From: Haberlea rhodopensis
Taxonomy: Eukaryota; Streptophyta; Magnoliopsida; Lamiales; Gesneriaceae
DNA: 64,000 nucleotides
Assembly (NCBI GenBank): GCA_907163345.1
Contig: CAJQUN010000128.1
Location: 620,001-684,000 of the forward strand
Direction: 5' to 3'
Part shown: piece after piece, positions 47,321-58,738 of the stretch
Layout: every line of letters starts with the position of its first letter
Numbering within the stretch: the stretch's first letter is position 1
Notes under the pieces: generated by a model
What the model saw: only the letters and a program-made list of their open reading frames with translations
Told to the model about the DNA's origin: nothing
Databases searched by the model: none
Made by a program: the position numbers and the translations under genes

Positions 47321-48524
47321 CAATAAAAGCTTGTGCAATAAAAGAATGTGATGCACCAATATCAATCAACAGTAAAGCAGGATAAGTAAACAAAGTACAC
47401 TTACCCGCTATCACATCATCAAGAGCTGCCTCTGCTTCCTCCCTAGTCAGTGCATACACCTGAGCTTGAGGTGGTCCTGTCCTCTATCCTCCACCAGACT
47501 GTGGTATACCCTGTTGTCTCTGATGCACTGTATTTTCTGACATTGGTCCTCTCCTCTGTTGTCCACCCACTTGAGGACAATCACGGATCACATGTCCTGG
47601 CTTCCCACAACGAAAACAAACCACCGTATCAAACTGTGGACAATTTCTTTGAAAATGTGGCCCTCCACATTTAAAACATTGTAATCCTCGTCCATTACTT
47701 CTACTACTTCCTTGGGACTGTCCCTTCGCTCTTCGGTCATCCCCTTTCCGTGGTCCAAAACGTTTCCCACTAAACCTAGATGAAGATGCACCACCTCGTG
47801 GTGATTTAAATGGTTTTCCTCTAGGTCTCATACTTTCAGATGTAGGTGGTTGGGCTTGTCCAACATCTTTATATACCCCTACAGCAATCTCTGCCATCTC
47901 GGCTCTAGTCAACGCTTCTTCATATGATATAGGGTTATTGGACATGACCCTATCAAATAATTCAGGCCTCAAACATTTCACAAATTGTCTGATCTTTGTC
48001 TTTGTGTTTACAGCAATATGTGGCACATACCGGAGTAAAGAAGAATATTGTACAGCATAGTCAGATACTATCATTGCTCCTTGTCTCAAGTTTGTAAATT
48101 CATCCTCTTTCCTCTACATTGCAGCAACATAGAAATAATGCTCCAGGAACTTCGTTCTAAACACATCCCAGTTAACTGTCTGTCCTTGAGCCCTCAACTC
48201 AAGCACTGTGGATTTCCACCACATCATAGCTTTCTTAGCTAACTGGAATTCAGCTAAACGTAACCAAGCAGTCTTGGTACACGGTGCTGATACAAATATC
48301 TGTTCCACACGTTCTAGCCACTCCTCTGCCAGTTCCCCTGATTCAGTACCCTCAAACCTGGGTGGCTGATAACTCAGAAATTGCGTCAACGTCAATTCTC
48401 CAGGTAACAGTACCTGTTCCACTGGCCCTTGCTCAATTGGTGGTGGTGGCACAGGCACCATCCTCACACTAGCATTGCCACTCATGGCATCCCCAATATC
48501 CTCATGATACCCTCTGTCTGTCAT
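47321..48524 (-). pseudogene. C gag, zinc knuckles and protease start
   Basis: Starts at 48524 (MTDRGYHEDIG). The gag domain includes FEGTESGELAEEWLERVE, FQLAKKAMMWWK and YVPHIA. A TAG near 48114 falls where relatives have Gln. Two zinc knuckles follow: CFKCGGPHFQRNC (CX2CX3HX4C) and CFRCGKPGHVIRDC (CX2CX4HX4C). A second TAG occurs near 47484. The protease motif reads IDIGASHSF, with Ile replacing the usual Thr of the active-site Asp-Thr-Gly. E is inserted at 47320, shortly after. Confidence 0.88.
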
Positions 48525-48692
48525 AGCTGTATATCAAGGGTTAACAATAACATTCACAATTATATAACATGTTAGAATAACATCATAGTCCAAATCCTAA
48601 CATGATAGTACCATTCTCAACATGTTTTCAAGTGTTTAGGTAACTCCCTAAGACACTTCCACTACCCATGTTCACCCCGTTCTCGAACCACT

Positions 48693-48704
48693 GCTCTGAT
48701 ACCA
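48693..48704 (-). other. Primer-binding site of C
   Basis: GCTCTGATACCA on the plus strand, tRNA-Met type, followed by CTAA and LTR C2. Confidence 0.87.
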
Positions 48705-48708
48705 CTAA

Positions 48709-50641
48709 CGTGGGGTCCTCTTTACTTAATCCATTATGTATTCGATTAACATACATCTGTGAGTCTGAATTAAGTAATAACATACACTGATTAAGAGTAT
48801 CTTACTACTTAAGTTGTTACATGGTTTCTCAAAACCTACCAACTACACATCCTATGTACTAACAACAACCTATTACAAGATAACTCCTAGGCAGTGGTTC
48901 AGCTCGCAGCGGAAAATGACTCACATCCCGTCTTCCCACGTCTATGAGTCCCTACAGAAACATTCACACAACATGAGTATCGATAACAACTATCTCAGTG
49001 CAATATCAAAACAATAACAATAATGATAAAGCACAATAAAATCATCAATAGTGAATGTTCTGTATCATGCATCAACAAATGCACTATGTCATGACATGTA
49101 TCAACAATCACCCTATTATCACGAGCCCCATATGATATGCCTATTCAGCTCAATATGTCAGTGGAACCACATCACATCTTCATATTAGCAGCACATATCA
49201 TAGTACCGTACTCATATGTGATAATTGCCAGAGCATATACCCAAACCAGGCGTATATCCCTCAAGCCAAAGCATATGTAGTATATCTATCGTGGCAACGA
49301 TCCCAGCCAAAGCATATACCAATCCCGGCATATCTATCAAGGCAATGATCTCACCAAAGCATATACACATATCTATCAAGGCATCCATCCCAATCATATG
49401 AAATCCATGTATGTACATGCATATGATACTACCAATCATATGACACAAAACTAACATAAATCATATGATATCAAAACCATAACATCATCATCACATAATA
49501 TCTATACTCCGTACGTCAACACGTACCTGTAAAGCGACACAAGCGAGATAAATCAGTCGTCACTGGCTAATTGCCTCGTTGTCCTGTCCCCTGTGATGGT
49601 GCTACAACAATGCCAATAATATCTCATGTTATGCTAGGCATCATTATCACAAGTTACAAAAATATAACATATTAAATCTACCGATCGATCGGTCACTCTA
49701 GCGATCGATCGGTTCAACAAGCAACCCTAGCGATCGGTCGGTCAAAAGCTAGCGATCGATCGCTTAAACTTTTGAATTTCTCAAAAATGCTACGGCATTT
49801 CACCGATCGATCGGTCGCTTTCAGCGATCGATCGGTGCATGAACTGCCTTACTTTCCCCTGTTTTACCGATCGATCGGTACGATCCTAGCGATCGATCGC
49901 TCGATGACAAATTTTTGAAACCATGGCGATTTTAAGCTTATCTTCCAAGCTCTTCTCCTACAACTCGCAATTCAACCTGTAAACAAGTTTCATGCACTCT
50001 CTACTAACATAACAACATGTTTCCACCATCTTAGGATCCAAGTACTAGCATATAAACATGTTATGATCCTAAGCTTGCATAGTTTGGATTTTATTTCACA
50101 TAATTCATACACCACTACACAAATCAATCTTAAAAGCATATATTCCTTACCAAGATTGTACAATTTCACTTCACCCAACTTCCTAGCTCAAGTCACAAGT
50201 GAAAAACCAAGCTTCAACTAAGAAAACCTCCAAGGGTTGGAGAGGAGCTTCGTAGAGAATTTTAGGTGAAAAGTGGTGTAGTATGTTAGGTCACCCTTAA
50301 TTCACTTGATATAGATCCTTAGCTCCCTAAATCACTTGCTATCATGTCATTTGGAGGTACATGAAATGAAATCCAAATCAAATGCAACTCCAATTTCAAT
50401 TAAATTCACATGCATATTCAAATGCCTACTAGTTCATGTTGCTTGATGTGTTACTATTCAAATCATTATACACCATGTTTCATTCTTTGTCATATAGCAT
50501 TTCATACATGTATGATTTCATTCTTTTATTACCTCGATCATCACTCGGTTCCACCCGAACTCGAGTCCACATTGTACCGTACTTTTCCCAAATTACGCCA
50601 TAATCATGTGACACGTATATAAAGTAAATCGAGGCATTACA
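48709..50641 (-). repeat. LTR C2 (5' LTR adjoining the C coding region)
   Basis: Begins CGTGGGG (first T mutated to C) and ends GGCATTACA, 1933 bp. It lacks about 22 bp present in C1 and C3 near 34945 and 52300. Confidence 0.9.
49682..49899. other. Paired-palindrome cluster in LTR C2
   Basis: Pairs 49682-49691/49702-49711 (10 nt), 49731-49740/49753-49762 (12 nt), 49804-49813/49825-49834 (11 nt; flanks CAC and GTG extend the stem to 13 bp) and 49868-49877/49890-49899 (12 nt). Confidence 0.88.
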
Positions 50642-50648
50642 ACACTAA
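50642..50648 (-). other. 7-bp remnant between LTRs C2 and C3
   Basis: ACACTAA. On the minus strand its TTAGTG equals the first six bases normally found after the LTR, before the primer site. Confidence 0.8.
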
Positions 50649-52605
50649 TGTGGGGTCCTCTTTACTTAATCCATTATGTATTCGATTAACATACATCTGT
50701 GAGTCTGAATTAAGTAATAACATACACTGATTAAGAGTATCTTACTACTTAAGTTGTTACATGGTTTCTCAAAACCTACCAACTACACATCCTATGTACT
50801 AACAACAACCTATTACAAGATAACTCCTAGGCAGTGGTTCAGCTCGCAGCGGAAAATGACTCACATCCCGTCTTCCCACGTCTATGAGTCCCTATCAGAA
50901 ACATTCACACAACATGAGTATCGATAACAACTATCTCAGTGCAATATCAAAACAATAACAATAATGATAAAGCACAATAAAATCATCAATAGTGAATGTT
51001 CTGTATCATGCATCAACAAATGCACTATGTCATGACATGTATCAACAATCACTCTATTATCACGAGCCCCATATGATATGCCTATTCAGCTCAATATGTC
51101 AGTGGAACCACATCACATCTTCATATTAGCAGCACATATCATAGTACCGTACTCATATGTGATAATTGCCAGAGCATATACCCAAACCAGGCGTATATCC
51201 CTCAAGCCAAAGCATATGTAGTATATCTATCGTGGCAACGATCCCAGCCAAAGCATATACCAATCCCGGCATATCTATCAAGGCAATGATCTCACCAAAG
51301 CATATACACATATCTATCAAGGCATCCATCCCAATCATATGAAATCCATGTATGTACATGCATATAATACTACCAATCATATGACACAAAACTAACATAA
51401 ATCATATGATATCAAAACCATAACATCATCATCACATAATATCTATACTCCGTACGTCAACACGTACCTGGTATATGACAACAAAAGCGATAAATCAGGC
51501 GTTGATGGCTAATTGCCTCTTTGCCCTGTCCCCTGTGATGATGCTACAAGCACATGAACAATATACCATGTTATAAGAGGCTTCAATATCAAAAGTTACA
51601 AAAATATAACATTTTAAGTCTACCGATCGATCGTTCTCTCTAGCGATCGATCGGTCAAGACAAGCAACCCTAGCGACCGGTCGGTCAAAAGCTAGCGATC
51701 GATCGCTTAAATGTTTGAATTTCTCAAAAATGCTACGGCATTTCACCGATCAATCGGTCGCTTTCAGCGATCGATCGGTACATGAACCGCCTTACTTTCC
51801 CCTGTTTTACCGATAGATCGGTACGATCCTAGCGATCGATCGGTCGATGACAAAATTTTTAAACCATGGCGATTTTGAGCTTATCTTCCTAGCTCTTCTC
51901 CTACAACTCGAAATTCAACATGTAAACAAGTTTCATGCATTCCCCAAGACCATAACAACATGTTTCCCCCATCTTAAAATCAAATTACTAGCATATAAAC
52001 ATGTTATGATCCTAAGCTTGCATAGTTTGGATTTTATTTCACATAATTCATACACCACTACACAAATCAATCTTAAAAGCATATATTCCTTACCAAGATT
52101 GTACAATTTCACTTCACCCAACTTCCTAGCTCAAGTCACAAGTGAAAACCAAGCTTCAACTAAGAAAACCTCCAAGGGTTGGAGAGGAGCTTTGTAAAGA
52201 ATTTTAGGTGAAAAGTGGTGTAGTATGTGAGTTCACCCTTAATTCACTTGATATAGATCCTTAGCTCCCTAAATCACTTGCTATCATGTCATTTGGAGGT
52301 AATGACATGGTAAGTAACATGTACATGAAATGAAATCCAAATCAAATGCAACTCCAATTTCAATTAAATTCACATGCATATTTAAATGCCTACTAGTTCA
52401 TGTTGCTTGATGTGTTACTATTCAAATCATTGTACACCATGTTTCATTCTTTGTCATATAGCATTTCATACATGTATGATTTCATTCTTTTATTACCTTG
52501 ATCATCACTCGGTTCCACCCGAACTCGAGTCCACATCGTACCGTACTTTTCCCAAATTATGCCATAATCATGTGACATGTATATAAAGTAAATCGAGGCA
52601 TTACA
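50649..52605 (-). repeat. LTR C3 (outer third LTR of C), mosaic
   Basis: TGTGGGGTCC to GGCATTACA, 1957 bp, directly bordered by the right target duplication CCTAG. 50649-51467 is almost identical to C2; 51468-51990 is clearly more diverged; 52000-52605 again matches C1 closely, including the 22 bp missing in C2. Palindrome cluster at 51623-51843. Confidence 0.9.
51623..51843. other. Paired-palindrome cluster in LTR C3
   Basis: Same layout as in C2, although the cluster lies in the diverged part of the LTR. Mutated cores include CGATCAATCG and CGATAGATCG. Confidence 0.8.
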
Positions 52606-52869
52606 CCTAGCGCAAGGAGCAGACACAAATATTTGCTCTAATCTCTCGAGCCACTCCTCAGCTTCTTCTCTTGTCTCCGTCCCCTCAAACATGGGCGGGT
52701 GGAAAGTTAGGAACTGACTCAGACTAAGCTCCCCTGGTAAAAGCAACTGAGCTACCGGCTCTACGCCCACAGCAGGTGGAGGTAAAGGATTTGGCTGACC
52801 AATACTAGCGTTCACGCTCCCAACATCACCAACCTCTTCATTAAGGTTCCCCACATTCATAACAGCCAT
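52606..52869 (-). pseudogene. D gag N-terminal part
   Basis: Starts at ATG 52867-52869 (MAVMNVGNLNEEVGDVGSVN). The start is supported by element G, which begins the same way at 59966. It continues through FEGTE and EEWLERLEQIFVSAPCAR to the C insertion at 52605, then resumes at 33287. The sequence is open. Function: N-terminal part of the capsid precursor. Confidence 0.88.
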
Positions 52870-53064
52870 GCTGTAAAACAAGGGTTAACAACATTTCCAA
52901 ACAATATATATGTTATGCCTTTAGACAACGTGAACGATAATAAGCACGTTAGTATAACAATTTATACACTAATATGCATCACATGCATAAATATGCCCAA
53001 ATGTAAACACTTAGCTAACCATGCTAAGGCTACCCTTCACTCATTCCCGGGTTCTCTAACCACT

Positions 53065-53076
53065 GCTCTGATACCA
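53065..53076 (-). other. Primer-binding site of D
   Basis: GCTCTGATACCA on the plus strand, tRNA-Met type, four bases from the 5' LTR. Confidence 0.88.
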
Positions 53077-53080
53077 CTAA

Positions 53081-55123
53081 TGTAAGGACCCTAGTTCCTT
53101 AAGTGCGGATTAAAGGCGTAATAGAGTTAAACATGCATCTAATGATATAAAGTTCTGTATTGATGTCTTGAGCCGTTAAGATTACAGGCCAAATTAAAGT
53201 TCCAAAGGGATTAATTACATTCCAATCAATTGAATGTTAATCCTATAGTTTTACACTACTCCTAGAGTAGAGACTATACAAAAGAATTAGGCCTGCTATG
53301 CCAAGAGCACTCCTCACTGGCTCACCGCATCAACCCGCCTTAGCCCGTCCGTCCCAAAAGTACCTACAGGAACAACCCCAAAACCATGAGCATGTATATA
53401 AATCATATTCACAATAATATGATTGTAATTAAAATGCATAAACCGTAAATACAATCCACTTCCTGTATTTAAAACATTTCTAAGCTCCCATTGGTTGTCC
53501 CTGTATCACAATCATAATCAATGGATTATAATGCCAATAATGTGTGTCATGCACCGATTTCCATGTATGTCGTATTCAATTCCCGAGTTTTATTATATCA
53601 GTGGCATAATACCCCTCGCATTAACATGACAGCGGAAATACCCCTCGCTTAGACAATACCAGCGGCACTAATATCCCTCGCTATAAATATGACAGCGGTC
53701 GTGTTCTTTGCTTCATATTAGCGGCAAATATTCTCTCATCGCTACGGTATGACAGCGGCAAGTATTTACATCGCTACGCCACTAGCGGCAAGTATTCTCC
53801 ATCACTGTAATATAATCCCGACTCACAATCACATGCAACCGAAGTGCATGACCAAACCATGTATGCAATCCATAATGCATAAATAAGACCACATATGCAA
53901 CCAAAATGCATAATAAATTCCATGTGTGCAACCATAGTGCATAACCAATTCAATACGTAATAATACGTTTACCGTCCGATGCCCGTACGTCTAACTACGT
54001 ACCTTAGTTCCAAAAGTGGAGATGTCGTGGAACTTTATCTCCTTTGATGTGTGGCTACCTGGGATGGTTCTACACAATCACATGAATCCATATTAGAAGC
54101 CAATAAATGAACCATTACCAAAAAACATCATCATTTAGAACAAAATACCAAAACCCACATTTTTAGCCTTGCGATCGATCGGTTCTCAAGCCCCGATCGA
54201 TCGCTAAGTGAAGAAAAATAGGCATCCGAGTACTGCCTCCACCGATCGATCGAAACTTTTTATCGATCATCGAGACGTCACACCGATCGATCGGAACAAA
54301 ATTTCGATCGATCGGTAAGCTCATTCACGCCTTGTTAAGGCTCTGCCCTGCTCGATCGATCGGACCCATTTCTCGATCGATCGGCAGCCCTGTTCCTGCG
54401 AGAAACTTCCATGTATGAGCTTCCAACAACACCTAAACTCATATACAACCAAGATCAACCACCATTCTCAACATTTAACCACAAAACAACCTTAAAATAC
54501 ATCCCCCAAACATAAACAACATGTTGGACCAAGATCCACCCTTTTAACCCCAAAAACAAGCTACAAACCCAACCAAAACTCAACAAAACTCTACCATAAT
54601 GGAAGCTTACCACTTGAGCTCCAAGTTTTTAGCAAGAAATCACAAAAGACTCCTTTTTCAAAGCTTTCTCCTCTCCTCTAGTTTCAGAAACGAAAATGGA
54701 GGTTTTGGATGAATGGAGAGGGTTGAAGGAACATAAAGTTGATAGAGAGGGGGTGATGGGATGTAAAGATGTGAGCAAGTGGCTCCTTACCAACTTTGGG
54801 ATTTAAATGTGTATCATAATATAAGCATGATGTATAAAATACCCCAACGTAATATTTTAAAAGCATTTTACCACAATGCACCAAAATCACCATTAAAATC
54901 ATGCTTTACCAGAAATTATAAACCAACACATTTAAACCATTATAACACCCAATTTCCCAACATGTATAACATGCACCCTGAAATGCTCTACCGGGTCACG
55001 TCTACCATGTGACAAGCATTTTACCAAGATAATTAGTCCTAACACATAATCTAATTATCGCCATAATATCACATAAACATAATTAATGCCCAAATTGAAA
55101 TTAATTATTTCGGGGATATCACA
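53081..55123 (-). repeat. 5' LTR of D (2043 bp)
   Basis: TGTAAGGACC to GATATCACA on the plus strand. It differs from the 3' LTR by scattered substitutions and small indels. Stem-loop series at about 53602-53800. Confidence 0.92.
54172..54390. other. Paired-palindrome cluster in D 5' LTR
   Basis: Four pairs of CGATCGATCG-type cores with spacers of 12, 11, 11 and 11 nt. The pair near 54281-54312 has AC and GT flanks that extend the stem. Confidence 0.87.
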
Positions 55124-55128
55124 CACTG

Positions 55129-56567
55129 TTTCTTTCGATCATATCTCATCGCTAGGATATCGAAACGATGTGCTTACAAAGAGGTTTGACAACCTGAAAG
55201 TTGAATTTCAGAGAAGTTAAGTAGATTAAGATGTCAACAAGGAGAAAGCTCTTCTAGAAATGACAGGTTGTACGAACTGAAACAACAAGCAGCTAAGTTG
55301 GAGCAACCCTGGTACTTTTGTCATAACTCTTTGCTCAGTTATCAAAACGGAACGATTAAAGTACGGATTGGAAAGCTAATAACAAGATCTACAAATCACA
55401 TTTAGAAGTCAAAAGTCGGATCAAATCTTAAAATGGTGAAAATGCGTCCACAAGTTGCTGGACTTGCTGCCGAAACATAGAATGTTTCAGCAGTCGCACA
55501 TACTGGTATTTCGAGCATTATACTCATACAATGTCAAAATTGAATGATTCTTGATTATGGTGTTACCCTGGTAAAAATATGGACTCTGCAAGACCTGACT
55601 TGGGCAAGACCTCTACCATGGCCACCCCCAGGTCGGCCTCAGGAAGACCTCCACCTCGGCCACCCCAGCTCGGCCTCACGAAGATCTCCAACTCGGCCGC
55701 CCCAGCTCGGCCTCAGGAAGATCTCTACCTCGGCCACCCAGCTCGGCCGTGTGGATGACCTCCACCATGGCCACCCCTAGGTCGGCCTCGCGAAGATCTC
55801 CACTCGGCCACCCTAGCTCAGCCGTGTGGATGACCTCAACCATGGCCACCCCCAGGTTGGCCTCGGGAAGATCTCCAACTCGGCCACCCCAACTCGGCCT
55901 CATGGATGACCTCCACCTTGGCCACCCCAGGTCAGCCACGAGGATGACCTCCATCTCGGTCACCCCCGGGTCGGCCTCCAGGAAGATCTACACCTGAGGA
56001 GTGATCACATAAATCAGAGGCACAGAACATATCTCCGTACACGAATAATATCTTAAAAGCTGCAGAAATCGTACAAAGAGTGCATTAGTTGTCTGTGGTC
56101 CTCATCACTAGGACTCTGACCCCTACCTTTAGCATCAGACAATGTCCCCTAGACATTGGGTAGGTAGTTACAGGTTGTCTCCTCCATTCTCATATAAATA
56201 CCAGATAACTCTCACCAAGGAAGAGGGAGATTTTCCGTGAGAGAGTAGGCAAGAGGGTTGAGAGGGCATGGGGAAGGCCAACACCTCTTTCTTGTGGGGA
56301 AAAGAGAGCATGTCTCCTTCCTCCTCAAGAACAAGCAGCAGTAGAGGTCTTCCCCCTTCACCATTTTCATTTCTTAGCTCATTTCTTGTAAAGAAGACAC
56401 TGTAAATCACACACTTGTTTATAGTGAAATTTATACCGGACTAGGTCCCGTGGTTTTTCCCCATCTTTTGGGGTTTTTCACGTAAAAAATCTGGTCTCAT
56501 TTACTTTTTGTTTATTGTTTCGTGCTCGGATGAAATAACGTCTACCCTACCAAAATCCGAGGCAACA
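55129..56567 (+). mobile_element. Element H LTR, right part
   Basis: Continuation of 9496-9655 after D. It ends GGCAACA at 56567, three bases before a Tat-type primer site. Text near 56430-56520 (CCCGTGGTTTTTCCCC, TTTTCACGTAAAA) is typical of the 3' part of plant LTRs. It contains a minisatellite (55597-55990). No ORF is supported. Confidence 0.55.
55597..55990 (+). repeat. CTCGGCC minisatellite in H LTR
   Basis: About ten degenerate copies of a unit near 38-40 bp, built on CTCGGCC(A/T)C, AGGAAGATCTCC and CCACCCCAG. Both-strand ORFs through it are products of the repeat. Confidence 0.8.
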
Positions 56568-56570
56568 AAT

Positions 56571-56590
56571 TGGCGCCGTCTGTGGAAACG
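56571..56590 (+). other. Primer-binding site of H
   Basis: TGGCGCCGTCTGTGGAAACG resembles the TGGCGCCGTCTGTGGGAA sites of Tat-type elements. Confidence 0.65.
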
Positions 56591-57732
56591 TGAGCTCAAG
56601 ACGTTGAGATATGGGGAGGAGAATGATGGTTTGAGGGTTGCATCTCTATTGGGAGATGGGTTTTCTATGTTCTGGAGAAGAAAAGCCTTTGGTAAGCGGC
56701 GGCAACGGGTTTGATAAAAGGGGGAGGGTTTTAGTTATTGGGGTGCAGCCTTGTATGAAAGTTGCTATGCTTTTGGGTTGCACTCGAAGAAACGCCAGTG
56801 TAATGATTCTCGAGACGCTACATCAGGCCTCAGATATCTGGGGATACCTCTTCCCCCTAGCTGACCACAATTTTTGGAGAATAGAGCTGCTTTAGCATTT
56901 GGTTTTTGGGGCGTTAGGAGCTGTTGTTGCAGGATTGGAGCTGATTAACAGTGACAGATCAAATCAATACCTAACGTCGAGCCATCTAAGCTCGGCCACC
57001 GAGGCCTCACCTTGGCCCAAGCTCGGCCACCTCGGCCCCAGCTCGGCCTCAGCTCGGCCTCAACAATGAGTTCGGCCTCATCCATGCGAGCTCGGCCTCA
57101 TCCACATCAGTTCGGCCTCTACAATGAGCTCGCCTTATTGGCCCTAGCTCAGCCTCAGCACGGAAACCTCGCCCAGCTCGACCTCAACAGCGAGCTCGGC
57201 CTCATCCATGCCAGCTCGGACTCATCCACATCAGCTCGGCCTCTACAATGAGCTCTTCTCATCCACCCTAGCTCGGCCACCTCAGCCATCAGCTAGACCT
57301 CAGCAATCAAACTCAACTTGGGTGCTTAATCGTTATGCCTTAATTATGGTTTTTCCTGTCCAATTGATATTTGAATTTCGTACATATATATTTGTGCAGT
57401 GCTATTTTATTATTATTTCAGGACATGATCACCAGCTCGGGCATGCAATCTTGCAGAATCCCTTATTCGACAGCTCGAGCACACAAGCTTGCAGTAAGAC
57501 CCTATTATGACAGCTCGGGCATGGAAGCTTGCAGTAAGCCCCTATTATGACAGCTCGGGCAGGGAATCTTGCAGTAAGCCCATATTATGACAACTCGGGT
57601 GTGAGATCTCGCAGTAAGGCCTTATTCATCAGCTCGGGATCTTTATTTGTTCTGGATTTTGGATGAACTTACTCGGATGATGTCATGATGGGGAGTTCGG
57701 ATGGGATATTCGGAGTAAGCTCAAGTGTATGA
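56591..57732 (+). other. H internal leader, no coding sequence recognised
   Basis: Ends at the insertion of G. It contains CTCGGCC-type repeats at about 56985-57300 and five copies of a unit of about 40 bp around GACAGCTCGGGCATG and CTTGCAGTAAG at 57430-57640. No gag is reached within the window. Confidence 0.55.
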
Positions 57733-58023
57733 TGTGATATCCCCAAAATAATTAATTGCAATTAAGGCATTAATTATGTTTATGTGATTAATTATGGTGA
57801 TAATTGATCTATGTGTTGGAATTAATTATCTTGATGAAATGCTTAGTCACATGGTAGGCACGACCCGGGAGTGCATTTCAGGTTAATGTTGTGCATGTTG
57901 GGAGAATGGGGTATTAACATGATTTATTTGTTATGGTTGGCAATTAATTTGAAAGCATGGATTTAATTGAAGTTTTGGGTGCATGTTGGTAAAATGCTTT
58001 TAAAATACAATGTTGGGGTATTG

Positions 58024-58030
58024 TATAAAT
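58024..58030 (+). promoter_or_regulatory. TATA box in G LTR
   Basis: TATAAAT about 290 bp into the LTR, followed by a C-rich stretch (58075-58150) like a transcript leader. B LTRs have their box at a similar distance. Confidence 0.5.
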
Positions 58031-58210
58031 CATATTAATTTTTGGGGTATAACTTTTAATTAAACCCTTATAACCCAATTACCACACCTTTACCCATCAC
58101 TTTACAAAACCCCCAATTTCTCTCCCAACCCTAACCTTTTTCCCCCATTTTTGATTTTGGCTTAAAGTGGAAGAGAAACATTTGCAAAAACTCCATTGGT
58201 GTGATTCTTG

Positions 58211-58738
58211 GTAAGATTTGAGGTCTAGGAAGGGTATATATCCTTCCTTGTTGTTTTTGCAATGATTTATTTTGATTTGGGTTTGATATTTGAGTTTTTG
58301 AGATGGGTTTTTTGGGTTTGGTATTATTTTTGTTGGGTGTTGGATTTTTGGGTAGTATTGTGATGTTTGTTGAAGGTTTATAGTGTTTTTATGTTTTTGG
58401 TTTGTTGGTGTATGGGTTGGTAAGTATGGGGAAGAAAATGGTGTTCAAAAATGGTGAAATCGCGTGTACAAGCTGTGGCGATCGATCGCCGAAGGGCAGT
58501 GCGAAAATAGAGTGTAAGGCGATCGATCGCCATAAATGGCGCGATCGATCGCCGCGAGCCAGTGAAGTCTGGCGATCGATCGCCATGTCAAGGCGATCGA
58601 TCGGTAGAGCTCGCGATTGATCGCCTCGACGCGGTGATCGATCGCCAGCAGCAGAATTTTGGAAAATGGATTTTTTTGACGAATTTTTGGTATTTGGCTA
58701 TTATTTGACTTCTAATATGGGGTTGTGTGATTGTGTAG
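58211..58738 (+). other. Possible leader intron in G LTR
   Basis: TCTTG|GTAAG at the left and GTGTAG|AAC at the right fit plant splice sites. The D LTR keeps both edges (GTAAG from 54610 and TGTGTAG at 54070-54076, minus strand), and C has similar edges (TCTTG|GTAAG near 34733, TTGTAG|CACC near 34186). The palindrome cluster would lie inside this intron. No transcript evidence. Confidence 0.35.
58479..58644. other. Paired-palindrome cluster in G LTR
   Basis: A single core at 58479-58488, then pairs 58520-58529/58542-58551 (12 nt), 58573-58582/58594-58603 (11 nt) and 58614-58623/58635-58644 (11 nt). Most cores are extended to GGCGATCGATCGCC. Confidence 0.88.

Larger units (their letters stand above)
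33288..52605 (-). mobile_element. Element C: chromovirus with a third LTR
   Basis: Minus-strand element flanked by CCTAG (33283-33287 and 52606-52610), inserted in the D gag. Order on the plus strand: LTR C1 (33288-35242), pol and gag (reversed), primer site (48693-48704), LTR C2 (48709-50641), 7 bp, LTR C3 (50649-52605). The polyprotein is broken by a frameshift, several stops and the insertion of E in the protease. Its LTR ends (TGTAATGCC...GGACCCCACA) differ from family A, so it is a separate family with the same primer type. Confidence 0.9.
9656..55123 (-). mobile_element. Element D: nested chromovirus (Ty3/gypsy, family A)
   Basis: Minus-strand element with a 3' LTR at 9656-20645 (split by B1), a gag-pol scattered over 20716-52869, a primer site at 53065-53076 and a 5' LTR at 53081-55123. 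Flanking 5-bp repeats are CAATG (9651-9655) and CACTG (55124-55128), one mismatch. Removing the three inserted elements gives an ordinary chromovirus. Conserved order is gag with two zinc knuckles, protease, reverse transcriptase, RNase H, integrase and chromodomain, the order of Tekay/Del-type chromoviruses. At least four frameshifts and one stop show it is dead. Confidence 0.88.

Noticed and set aside
49212..49457. 81-codon minus ORF repeated at 33791, 49212 and 51153
   Set aside because: Non-coding LTR sequence of family C repeated three times; not outside LTRs.
55544..55997. Overlapping ORFs on both strands, Pro/Arg/Ser-rich
   Set aside because: Produced by the CTCGGCC minisatellite, which lacks stops in several frames; no start context or homology.
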